Shown piece after piece: positions 42,064-53,353 of a DNA stretch of 64,000 bases. Both the position numbers and the translations under genes were made by a program. Position 1 is the first letter of the stretch; each line of letters opens with the position of its first letter. The DNA comes from CBFGTJ01 sp965651815 (GTDB lineage Bacteria > Actinomycetota > Acidimicrobiia > Acidimicrobiales > Microtrichaceae), in NCBI GenBank assembly GCA_965651815.1, contig CBFGTJ010000001.1:18129-82128 (forward strand), read 5' to 3'. The notes below the pieces were generated by a model. That model saw only the letters and a program-made list of their open reading frames with translations. It was not told the origin of the DNA and did no database searches.

Positions 42064-43113
42064 ATGGGGGACGCGGTCGAGCTCAGAGCAGGGCTCGCCA
42101 CGGCGGTCGGTCCGGTGCCCTTCGACGACGCCGTGGCTGCCTCCCGGTTCGTGCTCGCCACGCAGCCGGAGCTGCCGACGGTGCCGAGCGCCGGGACGGG
42201 CCCCGCCTCCCTGCTCGCGCAGGCGGTCGACGGCCTCGCGGGTGTGTCGGTGGGCCCCGGTGGGCTGCTCGCGGTGGACCACGACGTGTTCGACTCCGCG
42301 GCGATCGCCGCCGCGATCCGCAGCGGTGAGGTGCCGGTCGGGCACCGCTGCCCGGTGCTCGGCAGGTTCCTGCGGATGGCCCGGGAGCACGCCGCCGGCG
42401 TCGCCGGGTTCACCGGGGTCCGCGCCCCGCTGCTCGGTCCGGTGACCCTCGCCCTCGCGCTGCGCGGCGCGGGCGTGCCGCTCGAGGACGCCGCCCTGCT
42501 CGCCCGCGAGCTGGTGCCGAGGCGGGCCACCGCGCTGCTGGGCGGGCTGCGGGAGGTCCTCGTCGACGAGGTGGCCGTGGTGTGCCTCAACGAGCCCGGG
42601 CTCGTCGGGGCCATGCACCCGACCTTCCCGATGGCGCCGTCCGAGGTGCTCGACCTGCTGGACCCGGTCGTGCGCGCCCTCGACCAGCACCCCGACGCCG
42701 GCCGGCTCCTCATCGGCGTGCACGTCCCCGGGCGCACGGACTGGCCGACGATCCTCGCGTCGGGCGCGTCGCTGGTGTCCACCCCTGCCGACGCGAACGT
42801 CGTGGGGTGGGTCGCGGAGCTCGCCGACTTCCTCGAGCGGGGCGGCCGGGTCGCCTGGGGGGCGGTGCCGGTGGACCAGCCGCTCGGCACGAGCGAGGAG
42901 CGGCTGTGGCGCCGCCTGTCCGGCGCGTGGTGCGAGCTGGTGGCCGAGGGGGTCGATCCGCTCCTGCTGCGCCGGGCCAGCCTCGTGTCGCCCGTCGACG
43001 GGCTGGGGCACTTCGGCCCCACCCAGGCCGAGCTCGCGCTGCGCCACGTGCACTCCCTCTCGGTCAGGGTGGGCCGGCAGGCGCTCGCCGCCCGGCTCTC
43101 GCTCGGCGCCTGA
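42064..43113 (+). CDS. MetE/UroD-superfamily barrel protein, likely not a methionine synthase
   Basis: A 349-residue protein. GVRAPLLGPVTLALAL and VCLNEPGLVG match the barrel strands GPxTL and DEPxL of cobalamin-independent methionine synthase and uroporphyrinogen decarboxylase relatives. The strand that carries the zinc His-x-Cys in MetE reads LIGVHVPGRTDW, with His but no Cys, so the catalytic metal site is incomplete. In Mycobacterium a similar hypothetical (Rv3015c, recalled) also precedes ligA, so the position is conserved. The role is unknown, possibly methyl transfer on another substrate. Confidence 0.7.
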   Translation: MGDAVELRAGLATAVGPVPFDDAVAASRFVLATQPELPTVPSAGTGPASLLAQAVDGLAGVSVGPGGLLAVDHDVFDSAAIAAAIRSGEVPVGHRCPVLGRFLRMAREHAAGVAGFTGVRAPLLGPVTLALALRGAGVPLEDAALLARELVPRRATALLGGLREVLVDEVAVVCLNEPGLVGAMHPTFPMAPSEVLDLLDPVVRALDQHPDAGRLLIGVHVPGRTDWPTILASGASLVSTPADANVVGWVAELADFLERGGRVAWGAVPVDQPLGTSEERLWRRLSGAWCELVAEGVDPLLLRRASLVSPVDGLGHFGPTQAELALRHVHSLSVRVGRQALAARLSLGA

Positions 43114-45935
<2,822 letters not shown>

Positions 45936-45960
45936 GGGGATCGTGGGCCGGCGCCGCTGC

Positions 45961-46428
45961 TCAGTACGCGTCGAAGCACCAGGACACGGCGCTGGTGCTC
46001 TCCTCGCCCACGATCCGGTCCCAGACGTTGGCGACGACGCAGTTCCGCCCCGGCTCGAGGCTGTCGACCGGGGTGCCCGGCCCGGGCTGGAACTGGATCA
46101 GGCCGGTGCCCAGGTCCTTGATGAGCCCGTCGTCGGTGCTGCGCACCTCGATGCCGTTGATGACGAGGTAGGCGTCGTGTCCGGTGGCGACGTCGATGCC
46201 GATCAGGGACTGCCGGGGGACCTCCGCCCCTGCGACCGGCATCACCTGCTCGACCGAGTCGGGCAGGTTGCCCGCGGCGTCGCTGCCGGTCTGTGCGAGG
46301 CTGACCGTCACGACGAGGCCGGCGAGCGAGCCCAGCACCAGCAGCGTCGTCACGACGCGGCGCGTGACGGCGCCCATCCTGCGCCGGGGCGCCCGTGCCG
46401 GGGTGGTGTCGCTGCCCTGTTCGACCAT
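45961..46428 (-). CDS. Secreted or membrane-anchored hypothetical protein
   Basis: A 155-residue protein. A basic N-terminus (RAPRRRMGAVTRR) precedes a hydrophobic stretch (VVTTLLVLGSLAGLVVTVSLA), so it is anchored or secreted. The remaining 100 residues appear to be a beta-sandwich with DAYLVINGIEV and PGRNCVVANVWDRIVGEESTSAVSWCF; the two Cys could pair. No domain is recognised. Divergent from the PASTA kinase gene; ATG 46428 chosen, with an internal Met at the basic region as alternative. Confidence 0.6.
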   Translation of the reverse strand: MVEQGSDTTPARAPRRRMGAVTRRVVTTLLVLGSLAGLVVTVSLAQTGSDAAGNLPDSVEQVMPVAGAEVPRQSLIGIDVATGHDAYLVINGIEVRSTDDGLIKDLGTGLIQFQPGPGTPVDSLEPGRNCVVANVWDRIVGEESTSAVSWCFDAY

Positions 46429-46473
46429 CGCAGGATGGTCTAGTGCGTCCCCGGATCGCGTGGTAGGCGGCAG

Positions 46474-46479
46474 TACCAT
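46474..46479 (+). promoter_or_regulatory. -10 element (TACCAT) for the PASTA kinase gene
   Basis: TACCAT ends 8 nt before ATG 46488. No Shine-Dalgarno sequence is present. Confidence 0.45.
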
Positions 46480-46487
46480 GACCGCCG

Positions 46488-48593
46488 ATGACGTCCCCCC
46501 GCCTCGCTGAGGACACCGGGCGCGAGCTCGGTGAGCGCTACCGGCTCGTCGCTCCCGTCGGCGTCGGCACCTCGTCCCGCGTGTTCCTCGCCGTCGACAC
46601 CCAGCTGCGGCGGAGGGTCGCGGTCAAGCTGCTGCACGAGGCGCTCGCGGAGGACGAGGCGTTCCTGCGCCGGTTCCGCGCCGAGGCCCGGGCGGCCGGT
46701 GCGCTGAGCCACCCGAGCATCGTGGCGGTGTTCGACTGGGGCGAGGACCGGACCGAGGACGGCACCGTCGTGCCCTACCTGGTCACCGAGTTCCTCGGCG
46801 GGGGCAGTCTGCGGGGGATCCTCGACCGCGGCGAGCCGCTCAGCCCCTCCCAGACGATCGTCGTCGGGCTCGACGCCGCCCGCGCGCTGGCGCACGCGCA
46901 CCAGCGGGGGCTCGTGCACCGCGACGTGAAGCCCGGCAACCTGCTCTTCGACGACGACGGGCGCCTGCGGCTGGCCGACTTCGGCCTCGCTCGGGCGCTC
47001 GCCGAGGCGTCCTGGACCGAGCCGAGCGGCGTCACGATCGGCACCGCCCGCTACGCCTCGCCCGAACAGGCGCTCGGCCGGCGGCTCGACGGGCGCTCGG
47101 ACGTGTACTCGCTGGCGCTCATCCTGGTGGAGTGCCTCACCGGGCGGGTGCCGTTCACCGGCGACACCACCGCCGCGACGCTCGCGCTGCGCACCCAGGG
47201 CGACCTCGAGCTCGGAGCCGAGCTCGGCCCGCTGCGTTCCGTGCTCGAGCGTGCCGGCCGCCTCGACCCCGAGCAGCGGCCGGACGCCGCGGAGCTGGAG
47301 ATCGCGCTGATGGCCGCGGCGGAGGGACTGCCGCGCCCCGATCCGCTGCCGCTCGTGCCGACGCTCGGCGAAGGGGAGTCCACCTCGGAGCTCCACCTCG
47401 CCCGCGAGGTCGACGTCGTCGCGCCCGCGGCGGGGTCCGACCCGGTGGTGGTCGACGAACCCGACCCGGTGGTCGTCGAGCCGCCGGGTGCGCTGGCCGA
47501 CTCGCCGCCGGAGCGCAACCCGATCGTCGTCGCCGAGGAGCACGACCTGCTCACCGGGTCCCGGCCGGCCTCGTTCGGTCCGGTCGACCCCTTCTCCCCG
47601 GAGAGCCGCCCGAACGAGGCGACGCCGACGCGGCGCGAGCTGCGCCGCCAGCGGCGTGCAGAACGTCGCGCAGCCCGGCCGACGGCGCGGCGCTGGCCGC
47701 GGCGGCTCGCCGTTCTGGTGCTCCTCCTCGCGCTGGTCGCGGGCGGCGGAGCCGCCTGGTGGTTCCTCATCCGCGTGCCGGTGCACGACGTGCCGGACCT
47801 CGCGGGCATGACCGTCCAGGAGGCCGAGCGGATCGCCGACCGGCACAACTGGGAGCTGGAGGCCGACCGGCTGGACCGCCGCGACGGCACCGAACCGGGC
47901 GAAGTGCTGGAGCAGCGGCCAGCGGCGGGCGAGGAGCTGGCGGAGGGGGAGACCCTGCGGGTCACCGTGTCCCTCGGCCCGACCCTCACCCCGCTGCCGG
48001 AGGTCGCTGGGCTCACCGAGCCGGAGGCGGTCATGCTCATCGAGTCCGCAGGGCTCGTGGTGGGAGCGCGCTCGGTGGAGCACCACGAGGAGGTGCCCGA
48101 CGGGTCGGTGATCAGCGCCGGGCTCCCCCAGGGCGTCGCGCAGGACCCCACCGGTCGGGTGCCGAAGGGCACCGAGGTGTCGCTCGTCGTGTCCTCGGGC
48201 CCCGCGCCCCGGGTGGTGCCCGACGGCCTGGCGGGTGCCACGCGGGAGGGTGCCGAGGCGTCGCTCGGGTCGGTGCAGCTGGCGGCGGACGTGGTCGAGG
48301 AGCACAGCGAGACCGTCCCGGCCGGCATCGTGGTCCGCGCCGAGCCGGGCGCCGGGACGCAGCTCGAGCGCGGCGCGACGGTGCGCCTCGTGGTCTCGAA
48401 GGGGCCCGCGCCGATCGAGGTGCCCGACGTCCGCTGGCACTCCGGCGCGGTGGCCGCGCAGACCCTCGAGGAGCACGGGTTCACCGTCTCGGGCATCGAG
48501 GGCTCGCCCTCGGGCATGGTGCTCGCCACCGACCCGGTGGCCGGGGAGCTGCACCCCCGGGGCACCGCGGTGCGGATCTTCACCCGCAACTGA
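46488..48593 (+). CDS. PknB-type transmembrane Ser/Thr kinase with four PASTA repeats
   Basis: A 701-residue protein. Residues 15-275 are the kinase: Lys47 in VAVKLLHE, HRDVKPGN with Asp146, ADFGLA, and YASPEQ. A long acidic, Pro-rich juxtamembrane region follows, with a basic stretch (RRELRRQRRAERRAARP) before the single membrane segment at about 406-428. Four extracellular PASTA units follow (starting near VHDVPDLAG, PLPEVAGL, RVVPDGLAG and IEVPDVRWH). PASTA kinases sense muropeptides or lipid II and control cell-wall growth. It is not beside the usual pbp/rodA/pstP cluster, so it may be a paralogue of PknB. Confidence 0.93.
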   Translation: MTSPRLAEDTGRELGERYRLVAPVGVGTSSRVFLAVDTQLRRRVAVKLLHEALAEDEAFLRRFRAEARAAGALSHPSIVAVFDWGEDRTEDGTVVPYLVTEFLGGGSLRGILDRGEPLSPSQTIVVGLDAARALAHAHQRGLVHRDVKPGNLLFDDDGRLRLADFGLARALAEASWTEPSGVTIGTARYASPEQALGRRLDGRSDVYSLALILVECLTGRVPFTGDTTAATLALRTQGDLELGAELGPLRSVLERAGRLDPEQRPDAAELEIALMAAAEGLPRPDPLPLVPTLGEGESTSELHLAREVDVVAPAAGSDPVVVDEPDPVVVEPPGALADSPPERNPIVVAEEHDLLTGSRPASFGPVDPFSPESRPNEATPTRRELRRQRRAERRAARPTARRWPRRLAVLVLLLALVAGGGAAWWFLIRVPVHDVPDLAGMTVQEAERIADRHNWELEADRLDRRDGTEPGEVLEQRPAAGEELAEGETLRVTVSLGPTLTPLPEVAGLTEPEAVMLIESAGLVVGARSVEHHEEVPDGSVISAGLPQGVAQDPTGRVPKGTEVSLVVSSGPAPRVVPDGLAGATREGAEASLGSVQLAADVVEEHSETVPAGIVVRAEPGAGTQLERGATVRLVVSKGPAPIEVPDVRWHSGAVAAQTLEEHGFTVSGIEGSPSGMVLATDPVAGELHPRGTAVRIFTRN

Positions 48594-48672
48594 CCGGCGC
48601 CGGCGACGGGGCCCCGGGCACCAGCTGCCTCCAAGGGCCACGAACCACCCCGAGATCCACCACCCGCGCCGC

Positions 48673-48685
48673 CGTACGTCGTACG
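48673..48685. promoter_or_regulatory. Operator-like CGTACG-T-CGTACG element
   Basis: CGTACGTCGTACG consists of two CGTACG palindromes around a central T, so the whole is symmetric except for the middle base. It lies about 137 bp upstream of the DHA2 transporter gene. TetR-type repressors of efflux genes often bind such sites, but no regulator gene is adjacent. Confidence 0.3.
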
Positions 48686-48710
48686 TTGATCCCCAGCCGG
48701 GACCGTCGCT

Positions 48711-48777
48711 CCCGTTGGGGTGGTCAGCTGGACGTGGTGTTCCCCAGCCGCCGCGATGAGGCGGCCACCCCAACCGG
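48711..48777. repeat. Inverted repeat enclosing two smaller hairpins upstream of a transporter gene
   Basis: CCCGTTGGGGTGG (48711-48723) and CCACCCCAACCGG (48765-48777) pair with one mismatch. Inside are GCTGG/CCAGC (48727-48731 with 48744-48748) and GCCGCC/GGCGGC (48747-48752 with 48760-48765); the last two compete for two bases. The region ends 44 nt before the transporter ATG. It could be a structured leader if transcription starts upstream, or a DNA site. No known riboswitch motif was recognised. Confidence 0.4.
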
Positions 48778-48806
48778 AGCGGCGGTCGGTCGCGTGGCGG
48801 GACGGC

Positions 48807-48812
48807 TAGGGT
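48807..48812 (+). promoter_or_regulatory. -10 element (TAGGGT) for the DHA2 transporter gene
   Basis: TAGGGT ends 9 nt before ATG 48822. If this is the active promoter, the inverted repeat upstream would act as DNA and not as RNA. Confidence 0.4.
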
Positions 48813-48821
48813 GGCCCAGCC

Positions 48822-50348
48822 ATGCCGCCCCCCGTGCCGCAGCGCAGCAACCAGCACGCGCCCTGGTGGGAGCGGGTCCACGAACGTGCCGCGGCGAGCC
48901 GCCGCTACCCGTGGATCGTCACGGTCACCCTCCTGTTCGGCATGTTCTGGGTGGCCAGCACGATCACGATCCTGACCGTCAGCCGGCCGACGATCGCCGA
49001 GGACCTGGACGCGTCGGTCGGGAGCCTCGTGTGGGTCATCTCCGGGCCGACCGTCGCGTTCGCGCTGATCGGCACCACCGCCGGCAAGCTGGGTGACCTC
49101 CACGGCCACCGCCGCGTGTACCTGCTGGGCATGTCGGGCGCGGCGCTGTTCTCGCTGGCCTGCGCGATGGCGTGGTCCGGGGGGTCGCTCATCGCGTTCC
49201 GGGTCGCCGGCGCGGCGCTCGGCGCGGTCGCGGGGCCCTGCTCGCTCGCGATCATCAACCGGCTGTTCCGCCCCGCGGAGCGCTCCAAGGCGCTCGGGTT
49301 CTGGTCACTCGTCGTGGCCGGCGGACCCGTCGTCGGCCTGGCGCTCGGCGGCCCGCTCGTCGAGGCGGTCGGCTGGAGGGTCATCTTCTGGGCCCAGGCT
49401 CCGCTCATCGCGGCGTCGGTCGCGGTGTCGTTCGTCCTGCTGCCCCGCACCGAGCGGCGGCCCGACGTGCACTTCGACGTCGCCGGGCAGGCGATGCTGT
49501 TCCTCACCCTCGGGTCGCTGCTGTTCGCGATCGACCGCAGCGCCGTGTGGGGGTTCGGGCACCCGGTGGTGCTCACCTCGCTCGCCGTCGTGCCCGTCGC
49601 CGCCTGGGGGTTCGCACGGGTCGAGCGGCGGGTCGAGCACCCCCTGATCCCCACCCAGTGGTTCCGCCGGCGGGCGTTCACGATCCCCGTGCTCGTGTCG
49701 TTCTTCCTGATGTTCGGCTACATGGGCGGGTTCACGCTCACGCCGAAGATGCTCGACGAGCTGCGGGGGATGAGCCCCGAGACGATCTCGCTGGTGATGA
49801 TCCCCCGGCCCCTCACGTTCGCGGTCGCCGGGCCCATGGCGGGTTTCCTCGCCGCGAGGATCTCGGCCCGGAGCACCATCGTCGGCGGCATGGTGTCGCT
49901 GGTGCTGTCGATGGCGCTGTTCACCTGGGTGGCCCCCGACCCCGGCACCGCCGTCGTGCTGGTCGCGCTCACGCTCTCGGGCATCGGCATCGGCGCCTCC
50001 CAGCCCCGCGTCGCCGCCTCGGTGGCGAACGCGGTCGACGACGAGGACCTCGGCATCGCGGGCGCCACCCAGCAGCTGTTCTCCCAGGTGGGCACCGCCG
50101 TCGGCATGAACCTCCTCGAGACCGTGCAGCTCGCCGCCAGGCCTTCGGTCGGGCTCGGCGGCTCCTACCGCGTCGCGTTCGGCGTGGGCACCGTCGTGAG
50201 CGTCGCGGGCCTCGCGCTCGCGACGGTCATGGAGGAGCCCCGCACGCGGGTCCGGCGGTTCTTCGCCCGGACGCGGGCCGGGGCGCCCGACGGCGCCCCG
50301 GAACCCACGATCGTCGACGGGGCAGCGCCCCGCGAGGTCACTCCGTGA
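48822..50348 (+). CDS. MFS drug/proton antiporter, DHA2-like
   Basis: A 508-residue membrane transporter with about 12-14 hydrophobic segments. TAGKLGDLHGHRRVYLLG is motif A, FRVAGAALGAVAGPC motif B-like, and VVAGGPVVGLALGGPLVEAVGWRVIFW motif C of antiporters (Gly-rich, ending in the Gly-Trp-Arg loop). This arrangement is characteristic of the DHA2 (EmrB/QacA) family of exporters. The substrate is unknown. The 3' end overlaps the convergent SCP2 gene by 11 bp. Confidence 0.88.
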   Translation: MPPPVPQRSNQHAPWWERVHERAAASRRYPWIVTVTLLFGMFWVASTITILTVSRPTIAEDLDASVGSLVWVISGPTVAFALIGTTAGKLGDLHGHRRVYLLGMSGAALFSLACAMAWSGGSLIAFRVAGAALGAVAGPCSLAIINRLFRPAERSKALGFWSLVVAGGPVVGLALGGPLVEAVGWRVIFWAQAPLIAASVAVSFVLLPRTERRPDVHFDVAGQAMLFLTLGSLLFAIDRSAVWGFGHPVVLTSLAVVPVAAWGFARVERRVEHPLIPTQWFRRRAFTIPVLVSFFLMFGYMGGFTLTPKMLDELRGMSPETISLVMIPRPLTFAVAGPMAGFLAARISARSTIVGGMVSLVLSMALFTWVAPDPGTAVVLVALTLSGIGIGASQPRVAASVANAVDDEDLGIAGATQQLFSQVGTAVGMNLLETVQLAARPSVGLGGSYRVAFGVGTVVSVAGLALATVMEEPRTRVRRFFARTRAGAPDGAPEPTIVDGAAPREVTP

Positions 50349-50745
50349 TGGCCTTGATCTCCTCGGCGACCTTGAGGGCCGCGGGGTCCACCACGCCGGA
50401 CTGCAGCGCCATGAGCTTGGTCATGTCGCCCTCGACCTTGATCTTGCCCGCCATGAACGCCTGCATGCCCGCCTGCGGGTTGCCGTCGACGAGGATCGCC
50501 TTGGCCGTCTCGTAATCGAGCGTGACGGTGAGCTCCGGGTCGTCGAGGTGGCCCAGGTCCATCTTCATCTCGCCGCCGGTCGAGTCGATGTGGGAATGGA
50601 CCGTGCCGTCGCCGAACGGCACGTCGGTGATGATCTGGTTCATCTTCATCGTGTGGGCGGGCGGCGATGCCTCGCCCGCGTGGCGCTCGCGGATCGCCTT
50701 CGCCTCGGCGACCCACTCCTCGGTCAAGAACTTGTACTTGGGCAT
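50338..50745 (-). CDS. SCP2 sterol-binding domain protein
   Basis: A 135-residue protein. After a short helical start (KFLTEEWVAEAKAIRERH) comes an SCP2-type alpha/beta domain: DPELTVTLDYETAKAILVDGNPQAGMQAFMAGKIKVEGDMTKLMAL, the last stretch being the diagnostic motif. SCP2 domains bind lipids or fatty acyl-CoA. AAGGGGGG on the minus strand (50749-50756) lies 3 nt before the ATG, a strong ribosome site, so this mRNA has a leader, unlike many neighbours. Divergent from an esterase gene. Confidence 0.88.
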   Translation of the reverse strand: MPKYKFLTEEWVAEAKAIRERHAGEASPPAHTMKMNQIITDVPFGDGTVHSHIDSTGGEMKMDLGHLDDPELTVTLDYETAKAILVDGNPQAGMQAFMAGKIKVEGDMTKLMALQSGVVDPAALKVAEEIKAITE

Positions 50746-50853
50746 GAGCCCCCCTTGTCGTGCAGCTGGCGCGGGGGATGGTAGCTGGGCCAGCGCGTAG
50801 GGTTCTGCGACCGCAGTCGACCGAAGGTGCTCCGAACGAGCAGGGGGCGTGAG

Positions 50854-51603
50854 ATGGCAGAGATCATTCCTGGTGCAGAGCCGATGAGCGTCGAGGGGGG
50901 ACCCGTCGGGCTCCTCGTGCTGCACGGGTTCACCGGGAACCCCCAGTCCGTCCGGCCCCTCGCGGAGGGCGCCGCGGCGGCGGGGCACTCGGTCGAGATG
51001 CCGCTGCTGTCCGGCCACGGCACCGTGATCGAGGACATGCTGCCGACCACCTGGGCCGACTGGTCCGCCGACGCCGAGGCGGCCTACGAGCGGCTCGCCG
51101 CCCGGACCGAGAAGGTGGTCGTCGCCGGGCTCTCGATGGGCGGGTCGCTGACCTGCTGGCTGGCGTCGCGGCACCCCGCGATCGCCGGCATCGTGTGCGT
51201 GAACCCGGCCACCCGGGCCGCCCCGGAGGTGCGCGACTTCATCCAGTCCCTCGTCGACGCCGGCGAGGAGGTCATGGACGGCATCGGCTCCGACGTGTGC
51301 AAGGAGGGCGTCGAGGAGCTCGCCTACAAGGGCACGCCGCTGCGGCCCCTGCTGTCCCTGTTCGACGCGGCCAACGAGATGGGGCAGGAGGCGTTCTCCC
51401 GGATCCGATGCCCGCTGCTGTTGTTCACCAGCCCCGAGGACCACGTCGTGCCGCCCGCCGACTCCGACTTCCTCGCGGAGGCGGTGTCGGGGCCCGTGGA
51501 GCGGGTGACCTGCGAGCGCAGCTACCACGTCGCGACGATCGACCACGACCGCGACCTCATCGTCGAGCGCACCCTCGAGTTCGTCGATCGGGTGACCGCC
51601 TGA
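50854..51603 (+). CDS. Alpha/beta hydrolase, carboxylesterase Est30-like
   Basis: A 249-residue enzyme. [19 protein letters not shown] supplies the oxyanion HG motif, [12 protein letters not shown] the nucleophile Ser94, [10 protein letters not shown] the acid Asp and [14 protein letters not shown] the His. The set and order match bacterial carboxylesterases of the Est30/monoacylglycerol-lipase type, acting on short-chain esters or monoglycerides. The ATG at 50854 was chosen over an upstream in-frame start because the protein then begins at the first strand. Confidence 0.87.
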   Translation: MAEIIPGAEPMSVEGGPVGLLVLHGFTGNPQSVRPLAEGAAAAGHSVEMPLLSGHGTVIEDMLPTTWADWSADAEAAYERLAARTEKVVVAGLSMGGSLTCWLASRHPAIAGIVCVNPATRAAPEVRDFIQSLVDAGEEVMDGIGSDVCKEGVEELAYKGTPLRPLLSLFDAANEMGQEAFSRIRCPLLLFTSPEDHVVPPADSDFLAEAVSGPVERVTCERSYHVATIDHDRDLIVERTLEFVDRVTA

Positions 51604-51611
51604 GCGGTCGG

Positions 51612-51617
51612 TAGGCT
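51612..51617 (+). promoter_or_regulatory. -10 element (TAGGCT) for gatC
   Basis: TAGGCT ends 9 nt before ATG 51627, which heads the gatCAB operon. Confidence 0.4.
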
Positions 51618-51626
51618 CGTGCGGCC

Positions 51627-51929
51627 ATGACCGAACGACTCACGACCGCCGAGGTCGCCAAGGTGGCCGAGCTGGCCCGCCTGCGACTCACCCCCGAGGA
51701 GCTGGAGCGGTTCACCGACCAGCTCGCCGCCGTGCTGGACCACGCCGCCGACATCGAGGCACTCGACCTCGACGGCGTCGAGCCGCTCGCACACCCCGTG
51801 CAGCTCACGAACGTGATGCGCGACGACGAGCCCGGCGAGGTGCTCGACCGCGAGGAGGTCCTCGCCCAGGCACCCGCCACCGAGGAGGGCCAGTTCCGCG
51901 TGCCGCCCGTGCTGGGGGAGGGGGCGTGA
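51627..51929 (+). CDS. gatC: Asp-tRNA(Asn)/Glu-tRNA(Gln) amidotransferase subunit C
   Basis: A 100-residue subunit that wraps around GatA and GatB and stabilises the complex. [38 protein letters not shown] is the family's helical start and [19 protein letters not shown] its extended tail. The stop overlaps the gatA GTG (GTGA). Presence of GatCAB implies indirect, amidation-based synthesis of Gln-tRNA and/or Asn-tRNA. Confidence 0.93.
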   Translation: MTERLTTAEVAKVAELARLRLTPEELERFTDQLAAVLDHAADIEALDLDGVEPLAHPVQLTNVMRDDEPGEVLDREEVLAQAPATEEGQFRVPPVLGEGA

Positions 51930-53353
51930 GCGCCGGGACCGCCGCCGGCATCGCGGGGGCCGTGCGGGCGGGTGAGCGCCGCGCGGTGGACGTCCTCGAG
52001 GAGCACCTCGCCCGCATCGAGGCCCGCGAGCCCGAGATCCACGCGTTCAACCTCGTCACCACCGACGCGGCCCGCGCCGCCGCCGCGGCGGTCGACGAGC
52101 AGGTCGCCCGGGGCGAGGACCCCGGTCCCCTCGCGGGGGTCCCGGTCGCGCTGAAGGACAACCTGTGCACCCGGGGCATCCCGACCACGTGCTCGTCCCG
52201 GATGCTCGAGGGCTGGGCGCCCCCCTACGACGCCACCGTCGTCGAGCGGCTCGCCGCGGCCGGCGCGGTCGTCGTCGGCAAGACGAACCTGGACGAGTTC
52301 GCGATGGGGTCCTCGACCGAGCACTCGGCGTTCGGCCCCACCCGCAACCCGCACGACACCTCCCGCGTGCCCGGCGGCTCCTCCGGCGGGTCGGCCGCCG
52401 CGGTCGCCGCGGGCTTCAGCCCGATCGCGCTCGGCTCCGACACCGGGGGCTCGATCCGCCAGCCCGCCGCGCTCTGCGGCGTCGTCGGCGTCAAGCCGAC
52501 CTACGGGCGGGTGTCGCGGCTCGGGCTCATCGCCTTCGGGTCGTCGCTGGACCAGGTGGGGCCGCTCGCGGCGGACGTCGCCGACGCGGCGCTCGCCTGC
52601 GAGGTGATCGGCGGGCACGACCCCGGCGACTCGACCTCCCTGCCCGAGCCGTTCCCCGACCTGCGCGCCCACCTGGACGACGGCGTCGAGGGCATGCGCG
52701 TCGGCATCGTCGCCGAGCTGACCGGCGACGGCATCTCACCCGACGTCGCGGCGCAGGTCCGCGCCGCCGCCGAGGCGCTCGCCGCCGCGGGCGCGTCGGT
52801 CGAGGAGATCTCGGTCCCCGCGGTGACCTACGGCCTGTCCGCCTACTACCTCGTCGCACCCGCCGAGGCGTCCTCGAACCTCGCCCGCTACGACGGCGTG
52901 CGCTACGGGTTGCGGGTCGAGGCCCCGAACTCGGTGGAGATGATGGAGGCGACGCGCACCGAGGGCTTCGGCGACGAGGTGAAGCGGCGCATCATGCTGG
53001 GCACCTACGCGCTCTCCGCCGGCTACTACGACGCCTTCTACGGCAAGGCGCTCAAGGTGCGCACGCTGATCCGGCGCGACTTCGAGGCCGCCTACTCGAA
53101 GGTCGACGTGCTGATCTCGCCCACGTCGCCGACCACCGCGTTCCGGTTCGGGGAGCGCTCCGCCGACCCGATGGCCATGTACCTCAGCGACGTCTGCACG
53201 ATCGTCGCGAACCTCGCCGGCCACCCCGCGATGTCGGTGCCGTACGGGACCGACGCCGAGGGGCTGCCCGTGGGCGTGCAGGTGATGGCACCCGCGCTCG
53301 GCGAGGTGCCCATGTTCCGCGTCGCCGCCGCGCTCGAGAGGAGCCTCGCATGA
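51926..53353 (+). CDS. gatA: Asp-tRNA(Asn)/Glu-tRNA(Gln) amidotransferase subunit A
   Basis: A 475-residue amidase that frees ammonia from glutamine for transamidation by GatB. The Ser-cis-Ser-Lys triad is visible as Lys77 (VALKDN), Ser152 (GGSSGGS) and Ser176 ([11 protein letters not shown]), with the same 24-residue serine spacing as Staphylococcus Gat[30 protein letters not shown] is the conserved C-terminal block of GatA rather than of general amidases. Overlaps gatC and gatB by 4 and 4 nt. Confidence 0.95.
   Translation: MSAGTAAGIAGAVRAGERRAVDVLEEHLARIEAREPEIHAFNLVTTDAARAAAAAVDEQVARGEDPGPLAGVPVALKDNLCTRGIPTTCSSRMLEGWAPPYDATVVERLAAAGAVVVGKTNLDEFAMGSSTEHSAFGPTRNPHDTSRVPGGSSGGSAAAVAAGFSPIALGSDTGGSIRQPAALCGVVGVKPTYGRVSRLGLIAFGSSLDQVGPLAADVADAALACEVIGGHDPGDSTSLPEPFPDLRAHLDDGVEGMRVGIVAELTGDGISPDVAAQVRAAAEALAAAGASVEEISVPAVTYGLSAYYLVAPAEASSNLARYDGVRYGLRVEAPNSVEMMEATRTEGFGDEVKRRIMLGTYALSAGYYDAFYGKALKVRTLIRRDFEAAYSKVDVLISPTSPTTAFRFGERSADPMAMYLSDVCTIVANLAGHPAMSVPYGTDAEGLPVGVQVMAPALGEVPMFRVAAALERSLA

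Noticed and set aside
48594..48603. CCGGCGCCGG palindrome just after the kinase stop as a terminator
   Set aside because: It has no loop of usable size and no T tract; GC palindromes of this length are common in the window.
48747..48765. Fluoride or guanidine riboswitch upstream of the exporter gene
   Set aside because: The GCGATGAG loop gives only a superficial resemblance; the conserved flanking blocks of those riboswitches are missing.
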